From: Sepioteuthis lessoniana | Taxonomy: Eukaryota; Mollusca; Cephalopoda; Myopsida; Loliginidae | Assembly: GCA_963585895.1 (NCBI GenBank) | Contig: OY757939.1 | Span: 53,981,366 to 54,045,365 of the forward strand | DNA length: 64,000 bases | Reading direction: 5' to 3' | In this document: positions 1 through 9,289 of the stretch, in pieces | Position numbering within the stretch: position 1 is the stretch's first letter | Layout of the letters: every line of letters begins with the position of its first letter | Notes under the pieces: model-generated | Told to the model about the DNA's origin: nothing | Databases searched by the model: none | Seen by the model: the letters and a program-made list of their open reading frames with translations, nothing else | Position numbers and translations under genes: made by a program

Positions 1-89
1 GAGTTGGGAGTAATTCCATCAGGACAAAAAAAAAACCTTTAACAGTGAACATTTAAATTTTCCTATATGTAACTATTATTACAGAGCAA

Positions 90-370
90 TAATTTCTTTA
101 AGAAAAAACAAAACCGGTCACATCAGGATTATAAATTTATTTCCATCCTGTTATGTGTTTTTGATATAAATAAAAAAAAATCAACTGGATTTCTCAAGAT
201 CTTATGGATGAAATAATTCAGAATAGACCTCTATTCTGAATTATTTTATCCATAAGATCTGAAAAAGTCCTATTAATTATTTTTCGTGTCTTTGATTTAT
301 ATCAAAGACACATAACAGAATGGGAATAAATTCATAATCCTAATGAGACCGGTTTTGTTTTTTCTTAAAG

Positions 371-374
<4 letters not shown>
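90..374. repeat. Foldback FB-1: inverted repeat with decayed hammerhead-like cores
   Basis: Two arms of about 140 bp (about 90-226 and 231-374) are imperfect reverse complements around the spacer 227-230. Each arm runs inward from CTTTAAG and ACCGGT to a hairpin-forming CCTGTTA/TAACAGG pair and an ATTCAGAATAG centre. Single-arm copies of the same repeat lie at 30085-30215 and 34999-35117. In those copies a hammerhead-type core (CTGAAGA ... GAAA) is intact. Here it is broken: the right arm reads CTGAAAA and GGGAAT, and the left arm reads CTTGAGA on its minus strand. The right arm ends against a (TA)n tract. It may be a Penelope-like terminal region, which is inference. Confidence 0.7.

Positions 375-414
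<40 letters not shown>
373..414. repeat. (TA)n microsatellite
   Basis: About 20 uninterrupted TA units directly abut the outer end of the FB-1 right arm, as also seen for related copies near 30080 and 35000. Confidence 0.95.
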
Positions 415-417
<3 letters not shown>

Positions 418-521
418 GTAGAGAATACATATGAATATAAAAGAAGTCAATGTATATGCGAGTATGTATGTGCCAGTGAGTAGATATAAAAAAAAATGTA
501 GATAATATATATTAATACAAA

Positions 522-760
522 TTAAAAAGTTAAGTTGGCGACTCTAGTCGAGGGTGACTCGAAGGATGCCTTTTCGAGGGCGCTACTTCTTTTCCTGGGT
601 TGCTCCACTTTACCCTTGATCCATACTTTATAATGCTGATTGTTAAGCAAGGAGGCATCAAGTACCATTTGGTGAGTTTTTGGTATGACTCGATCTGGGA
701 TTAGAACCCAGGTCTCCCGGGCCATTGGTGACCATTGTAACCATCAATCCTATGTCCAGT
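522..760 (-). mobile_element. SINE-D copy (tRNA-derived)
   Basis: Read on the minus strand this starts with a tRNA-like head containing a B-box-like GGTTCTAATCCC next to CCCGGGAGACC, followed by a body with TTAACA and CAGCATTATAAAGTATGG. It ends in a CTTAACTT tail at the low-coordinate side. It matches copies at 14799-15062, 28829-29048 and 9290-9543. The A-box region is diverged. The 67-residue frame across it is not a gene. Confidence 0.75.
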
Positions 761-771
761 ACTAATCCAAA

Positions 772-1110
772 TATAGTAAATATTATATATATATATATAT
801 ATATGCGTGTGTGTGTATTTATATATATGAATGAATGTATATATATACATATATATATGTGTGTATATAGTAAATATTATATATATGTGTGTGTGTGTGT
901 GTGTTTATATATGTATCTATGAATGTAAATATATATGTGTGTGTATATAGTAAATATCATATATATGTGTGTGTGTGTGTGTGCGTGTGTGTGTGTGTGT
1001 TTATATATATATCTACGAATGTATATATGTATGTGTGTATATATATATATATAGTAGTGAATCTATATACGGTAAATATCTGTTTATGTATGTATATATA
1101 TGTATGTAAT
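772..1110. repeat. Compound TA/TG minisatellite
   Basis: A unit of roughly 80-90 bp recurs about four times: TAGTAAATAT, then (TA)n, then (TG)n, then TTTATATATGTATCTATGAATGTA. Internal (TG)n length varies between units. Open frames here are low-complexity and not coding. Confidence 0.85.
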
Positions 1111-1385
1111 ATTTATATGAAACTGATTAAAATGCCTTCACAAAGTAAGTTTTGACAAAATAATTAACTAATTTCTATTAATTAGTTCTAATTTGTTTTG
1201 ATAATATTGAGATTTCGAGCGCCATACCGGAGGGGATAAAATATAGAGTAAAGAAACTTTTAAAAATTATTTCAATCATCTTTTCCTTTTTTTTTTTTTT
1301 TTTTTTTTTTTAAACAAACACAATCGTGTGAATTGAATTACCGTGACCAGAAAATCCGCCGAACACCTACGCACGACATACGGGA

Positions 1386-1430
1386 ACACTGTACTGCTGT
1401 TTCGACCTTATTAGGTCTCATCAGTAGTGT
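1386..1430 (-). ncRNA. Candidate type I hammerhead ribozyme in FB-2 left arm
   Basis: On the minus strand the order is stem I strand ACACTA, core CTGATGA, stem II GACCT-AATA-AGGTC (5 perfect pairs), core GAAA, a tiny stem III in which A-U and C-G close an AGCA loop, cleavage position A within the triplet GTA, then stem I strand CAGTGT. All conserved catalytic-core positions of the hammerhead consensus are present. Stem I has one C.A mismatch next to the core. The other arm carries G there, which would restore full pairing. Minimal type I hammerheads with short stem III are known from Penelope-like elements and other retroelements. Self-cleavage is not shown. Confidence 0.7.
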
Positions 1431-1531
1431 ATACTATAATCTCCACCATTGGAAATCGAACCAGAGACCACAGTTTCGGCACTGCAATCTGTGGTCGCTG
1501 GTTCGATCTCCAGTGGCGGAGATTACGGTAT

Positions 1532-1569
1532 ACACTGCTGATGAGACCTATTATTGGGCTGTCCAGTGT
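1532..1569 (+). ncRNA. Degenerate hammerhead motif in FB-2 right arm
   Basis: This is the mirror copy of the motif at 1386-1430. It keeps stem I (ACACTG with CAGTGT, six perfect pairs) and the CTGATGA core. The second stem II strand and GAAA are replaced by TATTATTGGGCTGTC, so it should be inactive. Confidence 0.6.
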
Positions 1570-1598
1570 TCCCGTATATCGTGCGTAGGTGTTCGGCG

Positions 1599-1925
1599 GA
1601 TTTTCTGGTCATGGTACTATTTACCAACCCCTCCGCTCGGGCAGGATATGACACAAGGTCAATTTTTAAGCGGAGTTTAACAGGTTTTAAGTCAGAGTTT
1701 TCCTTCTCCTAGACTAGTTGCCTCACCAAGGCTGAAGAACCTAATCCGTCCTACTATTTACCCATAGCTGGAGGGAGAATAAGGGGGTTCATACCTTTCC
1801 CAAGGGTATTTGCCCGAAAGTGAAAGTAATAGCGCGACTGGAGTACGAACTCGCGTACTACGATTCCGCAGTGCATCGCTTTAACCATTACACCACGAGG
1901 ACACCCCGATTTTCTGGTCATGGTA
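1599..1925 (-). mobile_element. Chimeric SINE (B-type tRNA head, A-type tail) with 18-bp TSD
   Basis: On the minus strand the element starts with the SINE-B tRNA-like head (TCGTGGTGTAATGGTTAAAG, then GAGTTCGTACTCCAGTCGC), passes through the shared core (CCCTTGGGAAAGGTATGAA), then carries the SINE-A tail (AGGAGAAGGAAAACTCTGA to GGAGGGGTTGGTAAATAG). The flanks at 1599-1616 and 1908-1925 are the identical 18-mer GATTTTCTGGTCATGGTA. The perfect TSD shows that the chimera inserted as one unit and did not arise by later recombination at this site. Confidence 0.9.
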
Positions 1926-2031
1926 ATTCAATTCACAATATTAATTCCTCTACTTAAAACATAAAAATATGTTGAAACACAATCGTTCTTTTTTTTTCCG
2001 GTTCATGCCAGGCAAGCTATTTCTCTCTTGT

Positions 2032-2947
2032 TATGCGGTGCATACGATAGTTTTTTTAAAAAAACTTTTTCGTATGGGCACTTTTATTGACAGTACATAC
2101 ATGAAATTCTTGTCCCTTTTGAAGTAATCTCCTCCGGCTGCAATGCACTTGTACCGTTCCAACGATTTCTGGAAAGCCCCATGAAAGTCCTCTTGTGTGT
2201 GCGTGTCAATGACCTTCGTCACAGCCTCTTTCTTCTCCTCAATTGTCTCATAACGGTAGCCTCTGAGCTTAGGGAATAACCAAAAGTCACAGGGAGCAAA
2301 GTCTGGACTATAGGGAGGCTGAGGAATAGTCTTGATGCCCATCTTGGTCAAATAGTCTGTCACAAAGATGGAGTTGTGGACTGGTGCATTCTTCCGGTGG
2401 AAAAGCCACTGAGCCTATTTGAAGAGTGCCGGCCTCTTCCGACGGAATCTCTTCCTGATCTCCCTTAAAACCTCAACATAGTAACCCTAACCCTAACCGT
2501 TTGGACTATCAACTCTGGTGTATTGACTTCCTTACTCCTCCCACACCTCTCATCATCCCTCACAGACTCCCTGGCTTCCTTGAATCTCTTATGCCACTCA
2601 AAAACTGATGCTCGATTCATGCAAGATGGTCGAAAAGCTCTCTGAAGCATTCCATACGTTTCTGTGGCATTTTTTAAGTTTAAAACAGAATTTTATTGAA
2701 TATCGTTCTTCTAAAGTGTCCTCACATCCAGATTGTATTTTTGAAATTCACCAGCTTTGCCAATCAGGCTTTTAGTATGGTGTATTCCAATTGCTGCTGT
2801 AGCTGTTCATTTGAACCTGAAATCCTAAAAATTGGTCAGTCATCTCATAAGATATATAGCAATAACATAGTGAATTGTCAAGAGTCTACGATAATTCTAA
2901 ATGCCCATACGAAAAGAGTATGGAAACTTATTGGAGGCACCTCGTAG
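2032..2947 (-). mobile_element. Mar-1 copy 1: internally deleted mariner-type element
   Basis: The ends resemble the other Mar-1 copies (cytosine-poor terminal repeat containing AAACTT near 2060 and GGAAACTTATTGGAGGCAC near 2925). The minus strand encodes a mariner-like N-terminal segment (2465-2650; MNRASVFEWHKRFKEARESV) and a C-terminal segment (2031-2363; PPYSPDFAPCDFWLFPKLRG, the usual third catalytic-block motif). The middle of the transposase, including the first catalytic aspartate, is absent. At the join sits CCCTAACCCTAACC. The same deletion is present at 13871-14775 and 61398-62287, so it is a non-autonomous subfamily and not independent decay. Confidence 0.85.
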
Positions 2948-3018
2948 CTTTTCCAGTTTCTATGAATTTACTCCTTCTTTTCTTTCATTCTTTCTTTTTT
3001 TTTCAGTTCATATGAATC

Positions 3019-3046
3019 TGCCAGTTTCTTTCTTTCTTTCTTTCTT
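3019..3046. repeat. (TTTC)n tract running into the assembly gap
   Basis: TTTC units run directly up to the first N, so the gap probably reflects an unassembled pyrimidine tract. Confidence 0.85.
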
Positions 3047-3246
3047 NNNNNNNNNNNNNNNNNNNNNNNNNNNNNNNNNNNNNNNNNNNNNNNNNNNNNN
3101 NNNNNNNNNNNNNNNNNNNNNNNNNNNNNNNNNNNNNNNNNNNNNNNNNNNNNNNNNNNNNNNNNNNNNNNNNNNNNNNNNNNNNNNNNNNNNNNNNNNN
3201 NNNNNNNNNNNNNNNNNNNNNNNNNNNNNNNNNNNNNNNNNNNNNN
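3047..3246. other. Assembly gap (200 N)
   Basis: Exactly 200 N are present, probably a placeholder of unknown true size. The sequence resumes inside a SINE-A copy, so the tail of that SINE lies in the gap. The 138-residue frame crossing it is an artefact. Confidence 0.99.
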
Positions 3247-3452
3247 TTTTCCTTCTCCCTAGACTAGTTGCCTCACCAAGGCTGAAGAACCTAGTCTGCC
3301 CTACTATTTACCCATAGCTGGAGGGAGAATAAATGGATTCATACCTTTCCCAATGGTATTAGTGCTATGTGAAATGCAATCAGTCTAGTCCAGGATTTGA
3401 ACTCGTGTTGCTGTGTCCATTTCCTACAACGATAACCATTACACCACGAGTA
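3247..3452 (-). mobile_element. SINE-A copy, tail lost in gap
   Basis: Minus strand: tRNA-like head (TGGTGTAATGGTTATCGTTG, then B-box GAGTTCAAATCCTGG), the core CCCATTGGGAAAGGTATGAA, and the start of the tail up to AGGAGAAGGAAAA, which abuts the N run. Confidence 0.9.
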
Positions 3453-3500
3453 GTGTTATATCTAAGACCCTGCATATGTGTTATAGCTGTTATATATACT

Positions 3501-3502
<2 letters not shown>

Positions 3503-3552
<50 letters not shown>

Positions 3553-3610
3553 AGACGTCAAGTGTACATTAATGTAGAGTTTACGTGTATATATATATAT
3601 ATATATATAT
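3503..3610. repeat. TA and TG microsatellites
   Basis: (TA)n then (TG)n at about 3503-3547, unique sequence, then a second (TA)n at 3586-3610. Confidence 0.9.
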
Positions 3611-3925
3611 AACATTTAGGGCGCAAATTTATCTGTCCCAAAAGTCAGCTTCACGTTTTCACAATCGTTAAACAATAATGAAAGCTTTCCTTTTTCAAAT
3701 TGACTGTATTTGTTACTCCTTCCTTCTTCTTTATTCACTTGAAACTCATTTATCATTTAAAAATAAAGTCTATGCCATTCTAAAAATGATAATAAAATCT
3801 TTACATTACTTACAAAAATTACGTTAAAAACTTTCCTTACATTCGAAAAGCAAATATATCAATAAATAGATAAATAAATTCCCATACGTCTATGAAGTGA
3901 ATTCTCAAGCAACATCCCTACCTCT

Positions 3926-3974
<49 letters not shown>

Positions 3975-4225
3975 CTTCCTGCTTCTGTTTCTGAGTAAAG
4001 GCAAGTCAGAAGGAGGTGAATTCATGAACTGCCAATTTCATTATATGCTGTTCAATAAGTTTGTTGTTTTTTTCCGAAATTTGATAGTATTGTGTTTCTT
4101 GTTCGTTGCTCGGTCATTGAGTTAAAATAAGTTGCACCGTGTTAGCAGTCTTTCGATTATACATGCTTGCTTAAAGCCGAATGATAAAAAAAAATTGTTC
4201 AAAAAATTTCCCTAACTTTTCTTTT
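3611..4225. other. AT-rich stretch without recognised element
   Basis: Apart from a (TA)n tract at 3930-3971 I see no repeat match, gene or structured element here. Confidence 0.6.
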
Positions 4226-4320
4226 GTCCTGTGCATGACACCAATCTGCACCTAATGATGAGGTTCCCGTCCTGGAGCTTGAGGAGTGTGAACTGCTCCT
4301 TCATTACCATTACTATCGAA
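4226..4320 (+). repeat. Diverged Rep-C fragment
   Basis: The order of blocks (tGACACcaatctgcac, AATGATGAGGTTCC, GGAGCTTGAGGAGTG, CTCCTTCATTACCATTACT) follows the middle of Rep-C, but identity is low. Confidence 0.5.
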
Positions 4321-4459
4321 CACAAATAATTCTATTGAATATTAATCCTTTTATTTACACACACAGTTAAGTGGTTTCAGGTATTCCTATATAACACCAA
4401 TAAATCTTATTAATGTTTATCATTTGCACAGAAATGGTTTCGAATATTGTTATTTAACA

Positions 4460-4825
4460 TTCATCATCATCATGTCGTGTCGCCAGCACGGATATCCCTG
4501 ACCCTCTTTCGCCACTTCTCCCGATCGTTCATCGCCTCTGGCAGGTCTTCAGGGCTAAATCCCGTATCCTCACATAGCTGCTGTATGTATGTTCTAGCTG
4601 GTAGTCCTGCTTTTGCTCGGCCATATGTGGGGGTCCATAGGAGTACATCACTTATGAGCTCGTCCCTGCTTCTCCAGCGGTGTCCTGCATGTCTGGTTCG
4701 TCTGACTTGGATAGTTTTCGTGATGGGAGGCAGGTGGCTGTATAGCTGGTGTCTTGTGGGGTGTTGCCGCCAGGACTTATTCAATATTACTCGAAATATT
4801 GTTTAATTGCCGTCTAGCTTCTTCT
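4460..4825 (-). mobile_element. LINE-F 3' end (non-LTR retrotransposon reverse-transcriptase C-terminus)
   Basis: The minus strand frame 4470-4784 reads LNKSWRQHPTRHQLY-like residues followed by TIQVRRTRHAGHRWRSRDEL, LLWTPTYGRAKAG, ARTYIQQLCEDTG and a short basic end. I recognise this as the C-terminal tail typical of an APE-type (RTE/Jockey-like) LINE ORF2. The element ends in an (ATG)n tail (ATCATCATCATG on the plus strand), matching 39135-39695. The 5' part is missing, as is usual for truncated LINE copies. Confidence 0.8.
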
Positions 4826-4871
4826 AGTTCAATTTATCAAGTATTCCCGTCCAATACGAAAATTGCCCAGT

Positions 4872-5052
4872 CGGCTGGGGCTGTATGAATACAATAATGT
4901 CCCTCCACTTATGCATAAATAGTAGGGCAGCTTAGGTTCTTAAGCCTTGGTATGGCAAACAGTCTGGGAGAAGGAAAACTATGAATTTAAACCCGTTAAA
5001 CTCCGCTTAAAAACTGACTTTGTGTCACATCCTGTCTGTACGGAGGTTATAT
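4872..5052 (+). mobile_element. Rep-C head fused to SINE-A 3' half
   Basis: GCCCAGTCGGCTGGGGCTGT (Rep-C head, 4875 onwards) runs straight into the SINE-A 3' half (AAATAGTAGGGCAG, AGGAGAAGGAAAACTATGAA, TTAAACTCCGCTTAAAAA, CATCCTGTCTGTACGGAGGT). No tRNA head is present. No clear TSD was found, so fusion by truncation or recombination is possible. Confidence 0.65.
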
Positions 5053-5145
5053 ATATAAAGTGGCCTATTTCGTTCGCTGATATTTTGTAATTTTTTTCTA
5101 TTAATGACCCAGTCATGTAAAAATAAATTATTAAATAAAAAAGTT

Positions 5146-5713
5146 TTGGTTTGGTTTGTTGGTTTTATGGCATATCTACCTTGGTAGGTTATTTAACGCC
5201 AAATCCATTTTTATGTAAATAATCTGTTCTATTGAAAACAGTTCAGTTTAGCATAAGTACACAGTTTAATGGTCAAAAACATTTCCATTTCTAACTATTC
5301 AAGCAGTTATATGAAACAATTCAGTTAAGTGTAAATACAGTTTTAATGTTGAAAAGCAGTTCTATTTGAAATAATTCAGATAAGCATAAGCACGCAGTTT
5401 AAATGTAAGTACGGTTTAATTGTCAAAAACATTTCTATTTCAAGCTATTCAGTTTACTCAAACAATTCATTTTAGCATAAGAATGCTGTTAGTTCTATTT
5501 AACCCATAGATAGGGCCCTATCAGGTGCTACCACTCCGGGCCTGAGTGGACCAGGGAGCGATGGCAATGAAGGAGTACTTCGCATTCCCCAAAGCTCCAG
5601 CGCTGCTGGAACCTCACCATCAGATTGTTTAGTGTCATATCCAGGATGCTCGTTAGGGGGGTCTTACCCCTCTGCAGAGGTGCAGTCGATGTATTCTACA
5701 GCCCCAGCCGACT
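5146..5713 (-). mobile_element. Rep-C copy 1
   Basis: Minus strand: head AGTCGGCTGGGGCTGTAGAA, a GC-rich middle (CTGCAGAGGGGTAAGACCCC, CTCCAGCAGCGCTGGAGC-like, GCCCGGAGTGGTAGCACCTG), a string of AT-rich subrepeats (GAATTGTTT...AAATAGAACTG), and a tail GGTTGATATGCC-like then CCAAACCAAAAC. The head is not tRNA- or 5S-like. The tail is shared with SINE-B. Confidence 0.8.
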
Positions 5714-6191
5714 GAATAGCTTGAAATAGAAATGTTTTTGACAATTAAACAGTACTTATATTTAAACTGCGTGCTTATGCTTAACTGAATTATTTCAAAT
5801 ACAACTGTTTTTCGACATTAAAATCGTATTTACACTTAACTGAATTGTTAAATATAACTTCTTAAATAGTTTGAAATAGAAATGTTTTTGACAATTAAAC
5901 TGTGTACTTATGCTAAAATGAATTGTTTTAAATAGAACTGATTATTTACATAAGGGCCCTATCTATGGTTTAGATAGAACTAAACCGTGCTTTCTTGACT
6001 TTACTGTTTTTTGCATTTAAACTGCGTATTTTTGCTAAACCGAATTGTTTAAAATAGAACTGTTTTGACATTTAAACTGTGTACTTATGCTAAACTGAAT
6101 TGCTCGAAATAGAACTGTTTTGACGTCTAAAATGTGTAATGCTAAACTGAATTATCTGAAATAAAACTGTTTTGACATTAACTCTGCGTAT
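5714..6191 (+). repeat. Rep-C internal subrepeats, rearranged
   Basis: About 11 imperfect units of AAACTGAATT...GAAATAGAACTGTTTT...ACATTTAAACTGTGTACTTATGC follow copy 1 in the opposite orientation, with an isolated AAGGGCCCTATCTATGG block at about 5952. This forms an inverted junction with 5146-5713. Confidence 0.7.
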
Positions 6192-6880
6192 TGCCCAGTC
6201 GGCTGGAGCTGTAGAATCCACTGACTACATCTCTGCAGAAGGGTAAAACTCACCCAATGAAAGTCCTGGATAAGACACTAAACAATCTGATGGTGAAGTT
6301 CCAGCAATGCTGGAGCTTTGGGGAACGTGGAGCACCTCTTCATTGCCATTGCTCCCAGGTTCACTCTGGCCCGGAATGGTAGCACCTGATAGGGCCCTAT
6401 CTATGGGTTAAATAGAACTAACTGCATATTTATGCTAAACTGAATTGTTTGAATTAGATCTGTTTGACTAAACTAAATAACTTGAAATAGAAATGTTTTT
6501 GACATTGAAACCGTACTTACATTTAAACTGTGTGCTTCTGCTAAACCGAATTGTTTGAAATGGAACTGTTTTTGACATTGAAACTGTACTTACACTAAAC
6601 TAAATTGTTATATATAGAACTGTTTTGGCATTTAACTGTGTGTAAATAAAATATGTGCTTATACTAAACTGAATTAGCAGAATTAGAACTGCTTGACTAA
6701 ACTGAATAGCTGAAAATAGAAATGTTTTTCACAATTAAACTGTACTTACATTTAAACAGCGTACTTATCGTAAACTGAATTGTTTGAAATAGAACTGACT
6801 ATTTGCATAAAAATGAATTTGGCGTTAAAATAACCTACAAAGGTTGATATGCCATAAAACCCGAACCACCAATCAACCAA
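6192..6880 (+). mobile_element. Rep-C copy 2
   Basis: Head GCCCAGTCGGCTGGAGCTGT, GC-rich middle, TAGGGCCCTATCTATGGGTT, AT-rich subrepeats, then the tail ACCTACAAAGGTTGATATGC and an ACC-rich 3' end. Confidence 0.85.
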
Positions 6881-6888
6881 TACGAAAA

Positions 6889-7180
6889 TTTTGTACACAG
6901 CTGTAGAATAAACTGACTGCTTCTCTACAGAAGGGTACTTCCCAATGAGTGTCCTGGATATGACACTAAACAATCTGATGGTGAGGTTCAAGCAATGCTG
7001 GAGCTTTGGGGAATGCGGAGTACCCTTTTATTGCCATCGCTCCCAGATCCACTCTGGCCCAGATCCACTCTGGCCCTATCTATGGGTCAAATAGAACTAA
7101 ATGATGTACTTATGCTAAATGGGTTTGGCATAAATTACCTACAATGGCTGATATGCCATAAAACCAAACCAAACCAAACC
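6889..7180 (+). mobile_element. Rep-C copy 3, short
   Basis: It starts in a diverged head (ACAGCTGTAGAATAAACTGA), lacks most AT-rich subrepeats and ends with GGCTGATATGCC and three AAACC units. Confidence 0.75.
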
Positions 7181-7440
7181 TTCCCACACAGTATCGACTA
7201 GTGCCTGAGTTTTATAATACACAGTACTACATCAGCACTTTTCTCAAATGACCATCATCATATTAATGAGCATATACTACTGATCGTTTTGTCTTTTTAT
7301 TCTCGGTCTAAGTTTTAATATCGTGAATACTGTGGGTTGGTCCATTAAGTAACGAGTCTGATGATGTAAAAATGTTTTTACTCTAAACTTTTTTACTCTA
7401 AATTCAATAAAAAGTCAACCGTATCGCTGTTCAAAACAAT
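7181..7440. other. No recognised feature
   Basis: Single-copy-looking AT-rich DNA without open frames or repeats that I can identify. Confidence 0.5.
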
Positions 7441-7444
7441 TCGG

Positions 7445-7975
7445 GTAGTCTCTGTAGTGTAGTGGCTAACATACTTCACTGCGACTTCGTTGTAAGCAAG
7501 TTCGAATTTCTGTCACGTTATAATATTCAACTTTTGGTGGTATCCGTGGTGTAATGGTTATCGTCGCGGGAAATGGACACGGCGACACGAGTTCAAATCC
7601 TGGACGAGACTGATTGCATTTCACATAGCACTAATACCCTTGGGAAAGGTATGAATCCAATTATTCTCCCTCCGGCTATGGGTAAATAGTAGGGCAGACT
7701 AGGTTCTTCAGCCTTAGTAAGGCAACTAGTGTAGGAGAAGGAAAACTCTGAATTCAAACCTGTTAAACTCCGCTTAAAAAATTGACCTTGTGTCATATCC
7801 TGCCCGAGTAAACATAATAATATTCAACTTTTGAACTAATGCTCTTGGAAAAGGTATGAACACCCTTATCTCTTCAGTTATTGATTAAAAAGTACCACTG
7901 CTGTTTTTCTACAAGAATGGCTTTGGCGTTAAATAACTCACGAAGCTTGTCATTAAAAAAATAAAAAAAAAAAAG
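7445..7975 (+). mobile_element. SINE-B copy split by a SINE-A insertion
   Basis: The B-type head (GTAGTGTAGTGGCTAACATA, then GTAAGCAAGTTCGAATTTC) covers 7455-7520, and the rest of SINE-B (AATGCTCTTGGAAAAGGTATGAAC to TTAAATAACTCACGAAGC) resumes at 7834. The interruption is the SINE-A at 7537-7817. Confidence 0.8.
7521..7833 (+). mobile_element. SINE-A copy with 16-bp TSD, nested in SINE-B
   Basis: tRNA-like head (CCGTGGTGTAATGGTTATCG, B-box GAGTTCAAATCCTGG), common core, and tail to CATATCCTGCCCGAG. The flanks 7521-7536 and 7818-7833 are identical (TAATATTCAACTTTTG). The nesting dates SINE-A activity after this SINE-B insertion. The minus-strand 67-residue frame is an artefact of the SINE. 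Confidence 0.92.
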
Positions 7976-8360
7976 TAGTTCCCATGCAAAGACGCTGTTT
8001 TCTACCCTTGGGAACGAGTGCTGGAATTCTTCCACTGACACTACTTTATTGCACGTTCTCAGCAGTTCCTAAATGACAACCACAGAAGTAGGTTTTGATT
8101 TTTGCGAACCAACAGTCATTTCAAGGACGAGGTTGGTCGTCAAAAAATACCAACAAAGATGTTAAGTTCACAAGATGTCTAACGCCCGGATGTTGAGTGC
8201 TATAAATAAAAATCAAGTGAGAGGGTGACGAGAGAGAGAGAGAGAGAGTCACACCCAGAGACAGTCAAATTTCTCGACGGAGTGAACTTCGCTGTCATTC
8301 AGAAGGAACGAACTCAGCGTCCTACTCGAAGTATTGTTAGCCAATCTGCAAATAGTTTAC
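7976..8360. other. No recognised element; short (GA)n
   Basis: Only a (GA)n run near 8228-8248 stands out. Confidence 0.5.
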
Positions 8361-8361
8361 C

Positions 8362-8580
8362 TTCTTTATTTTATGGCATATCAGCCTTCGTGGGTTATTT
8401 AAAACCAAAGCCATCGTTGTTGAAGTACACCCGTGATACTATTTAACCCATAGCTGGGTGGATAAGGGGTTTCATACCTTTTCAAAGGGAATTAGTCCGA
8501 AAGTGAGCATAATAGGACCACTGGAGTTCGAACTCGCTCACTACGATGTCTCAGTCCAGTATTTTAGCCACTACGCTACG
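8362..8580 (-). mobile_element. SINE-B copy, first of a tandem pair
   Basis: Minus strand: head with B-box-like GAGTTCGAACTCCAGTGG, core, AGCTATGGGTTAAATAGTA and the tail GGCATATCAGCC region. It directly abuts a second copy in the same orientation. Confidence 0.8.
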
Positions 8581-8767
8581 GTTTCTTTGTTTAATAGCAT
8601 ATTAATCATCGTGGGTAATTCAATTTTAACACAGCTGAAGAAATAAGGGGCTCATGCCTTTCCCAAGAGTATTAGTCCGTAAGTGAGCGTAATAGGACGA
8701 CTGGAGTTCGAACTCGCTTACTGTGATGTCGTAGTCTGCCAAGTTAGCCACTACACCGCGAGGAATC
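8581..8767 (-). mobile_element. SINE-B copy, second of the tandem pair
   Basis: Tail (TTCTTTGTTTAATAGCATAT) joins the head of the previous copy. Core and head (GAGTTCGAACTCCAGTCG; TGGTGTAGTGGCTAACTTGG on the minus strand) are recognisable. A short internal deletion separates tail and core. Confidence 0.75.
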
Positions 8768-9282
8768 CTTCAATCAGCAAAGATTTTCCTCCGTCAAAAC
8801 AAATGGCCTCTGTGTGTGTGTGTGTGTGTGTGTGGTAACGCAAGAGTGAAGGATTCTAATTCTAATTTCATAGTAAACAATTGTCCATAATTATATGGAT
8901 ACTTCTGTTTTGGAAGGAGTGAAGAATTCTAATTAGTAATTCTTAACTGTTGTCATACTACGGGGATATTCGTCTTTTTAAAAAAATTGTTCCCGGAGAG
9001 TGTACCTAGAAAGTACTGAGACTGACTTTTTATGCCTTAAAGGTATCATATTGTTTTCTTGATCTAATTTTTGAGATTGGCATCTCCGATTGGAAATTAC
9101 CTGATAAATGTTAATTCATTACCAATCATTCTCTTCGTTGATCAATAAGAGTCATTTTTTTTAGTTGCATGAAGTGACCAGTTAATTAAAACAGGCGTCA
9201 TTATCCACAGTTTCACACCCATCCAAAAATGCTTTCCACAACGTAAAAGTTTAATCTTCCAAATCTTGTTTTAACTTGTTAA
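8768..9282. other. No recognised element; (GT)n at 8813-8834
   Basis: The motif AAGAATTCTAATTAGTAATT near 8918-8946 recurs near 18260-18290, suggesting a low-copy diverged repeat. Nothing else was identified. Confidence 0.4.
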
Positions 9283-9289
9283 ATGTTTC

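Larger units (their letters stand above)
1326..1939. repeat. Foldback FB-2 with hammerhead-type motifs, split by a SINE
   Basis: The left arm (1326-1473) and right arm (1489-1616, continued at 1926-1939) are reverse complements around a roughly 15-bp loop. Matching blocks include CGAACACCTACGCACGA on one side and TCGTGCGTAGGTGTTCG on the other, and GATCGAACCAGCGACCACAG (from the right arm) against ATCGAACCAGAGACCACAG on the left. The right arm is interrupted by a SINE at 1617-1907 flanked by an 18-bp TSD. Both arms hold a hammerhead-like motif pointing outward. The 115-residue frame running through the palindrome has no family match I recognise and is most likely chance. Confidence 0.8.

Noticed and set aside
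2485..2503. Possible interstitial telomere or chromosome-fusion scar (CCCTAACCCTAACC)
   Set aside because: The same short tract occurs at the same internal position in three mariner copies, so it belongs to the element and not to a chromosome end.
2901..3317. 138-residue frame across the N run
   Set aside because: More than half of it is unknown sequence, and the rest is a TTTC tract and a SINE-A.
7593..7796. Conserved 67-residue frame MTQGQFFKRSL... found again at 11112-11315
   Set aside because: The recurrence comes from the SINE-A sequence read backwards. Other copies have stops and frameshifts, so there is no selection for coding.
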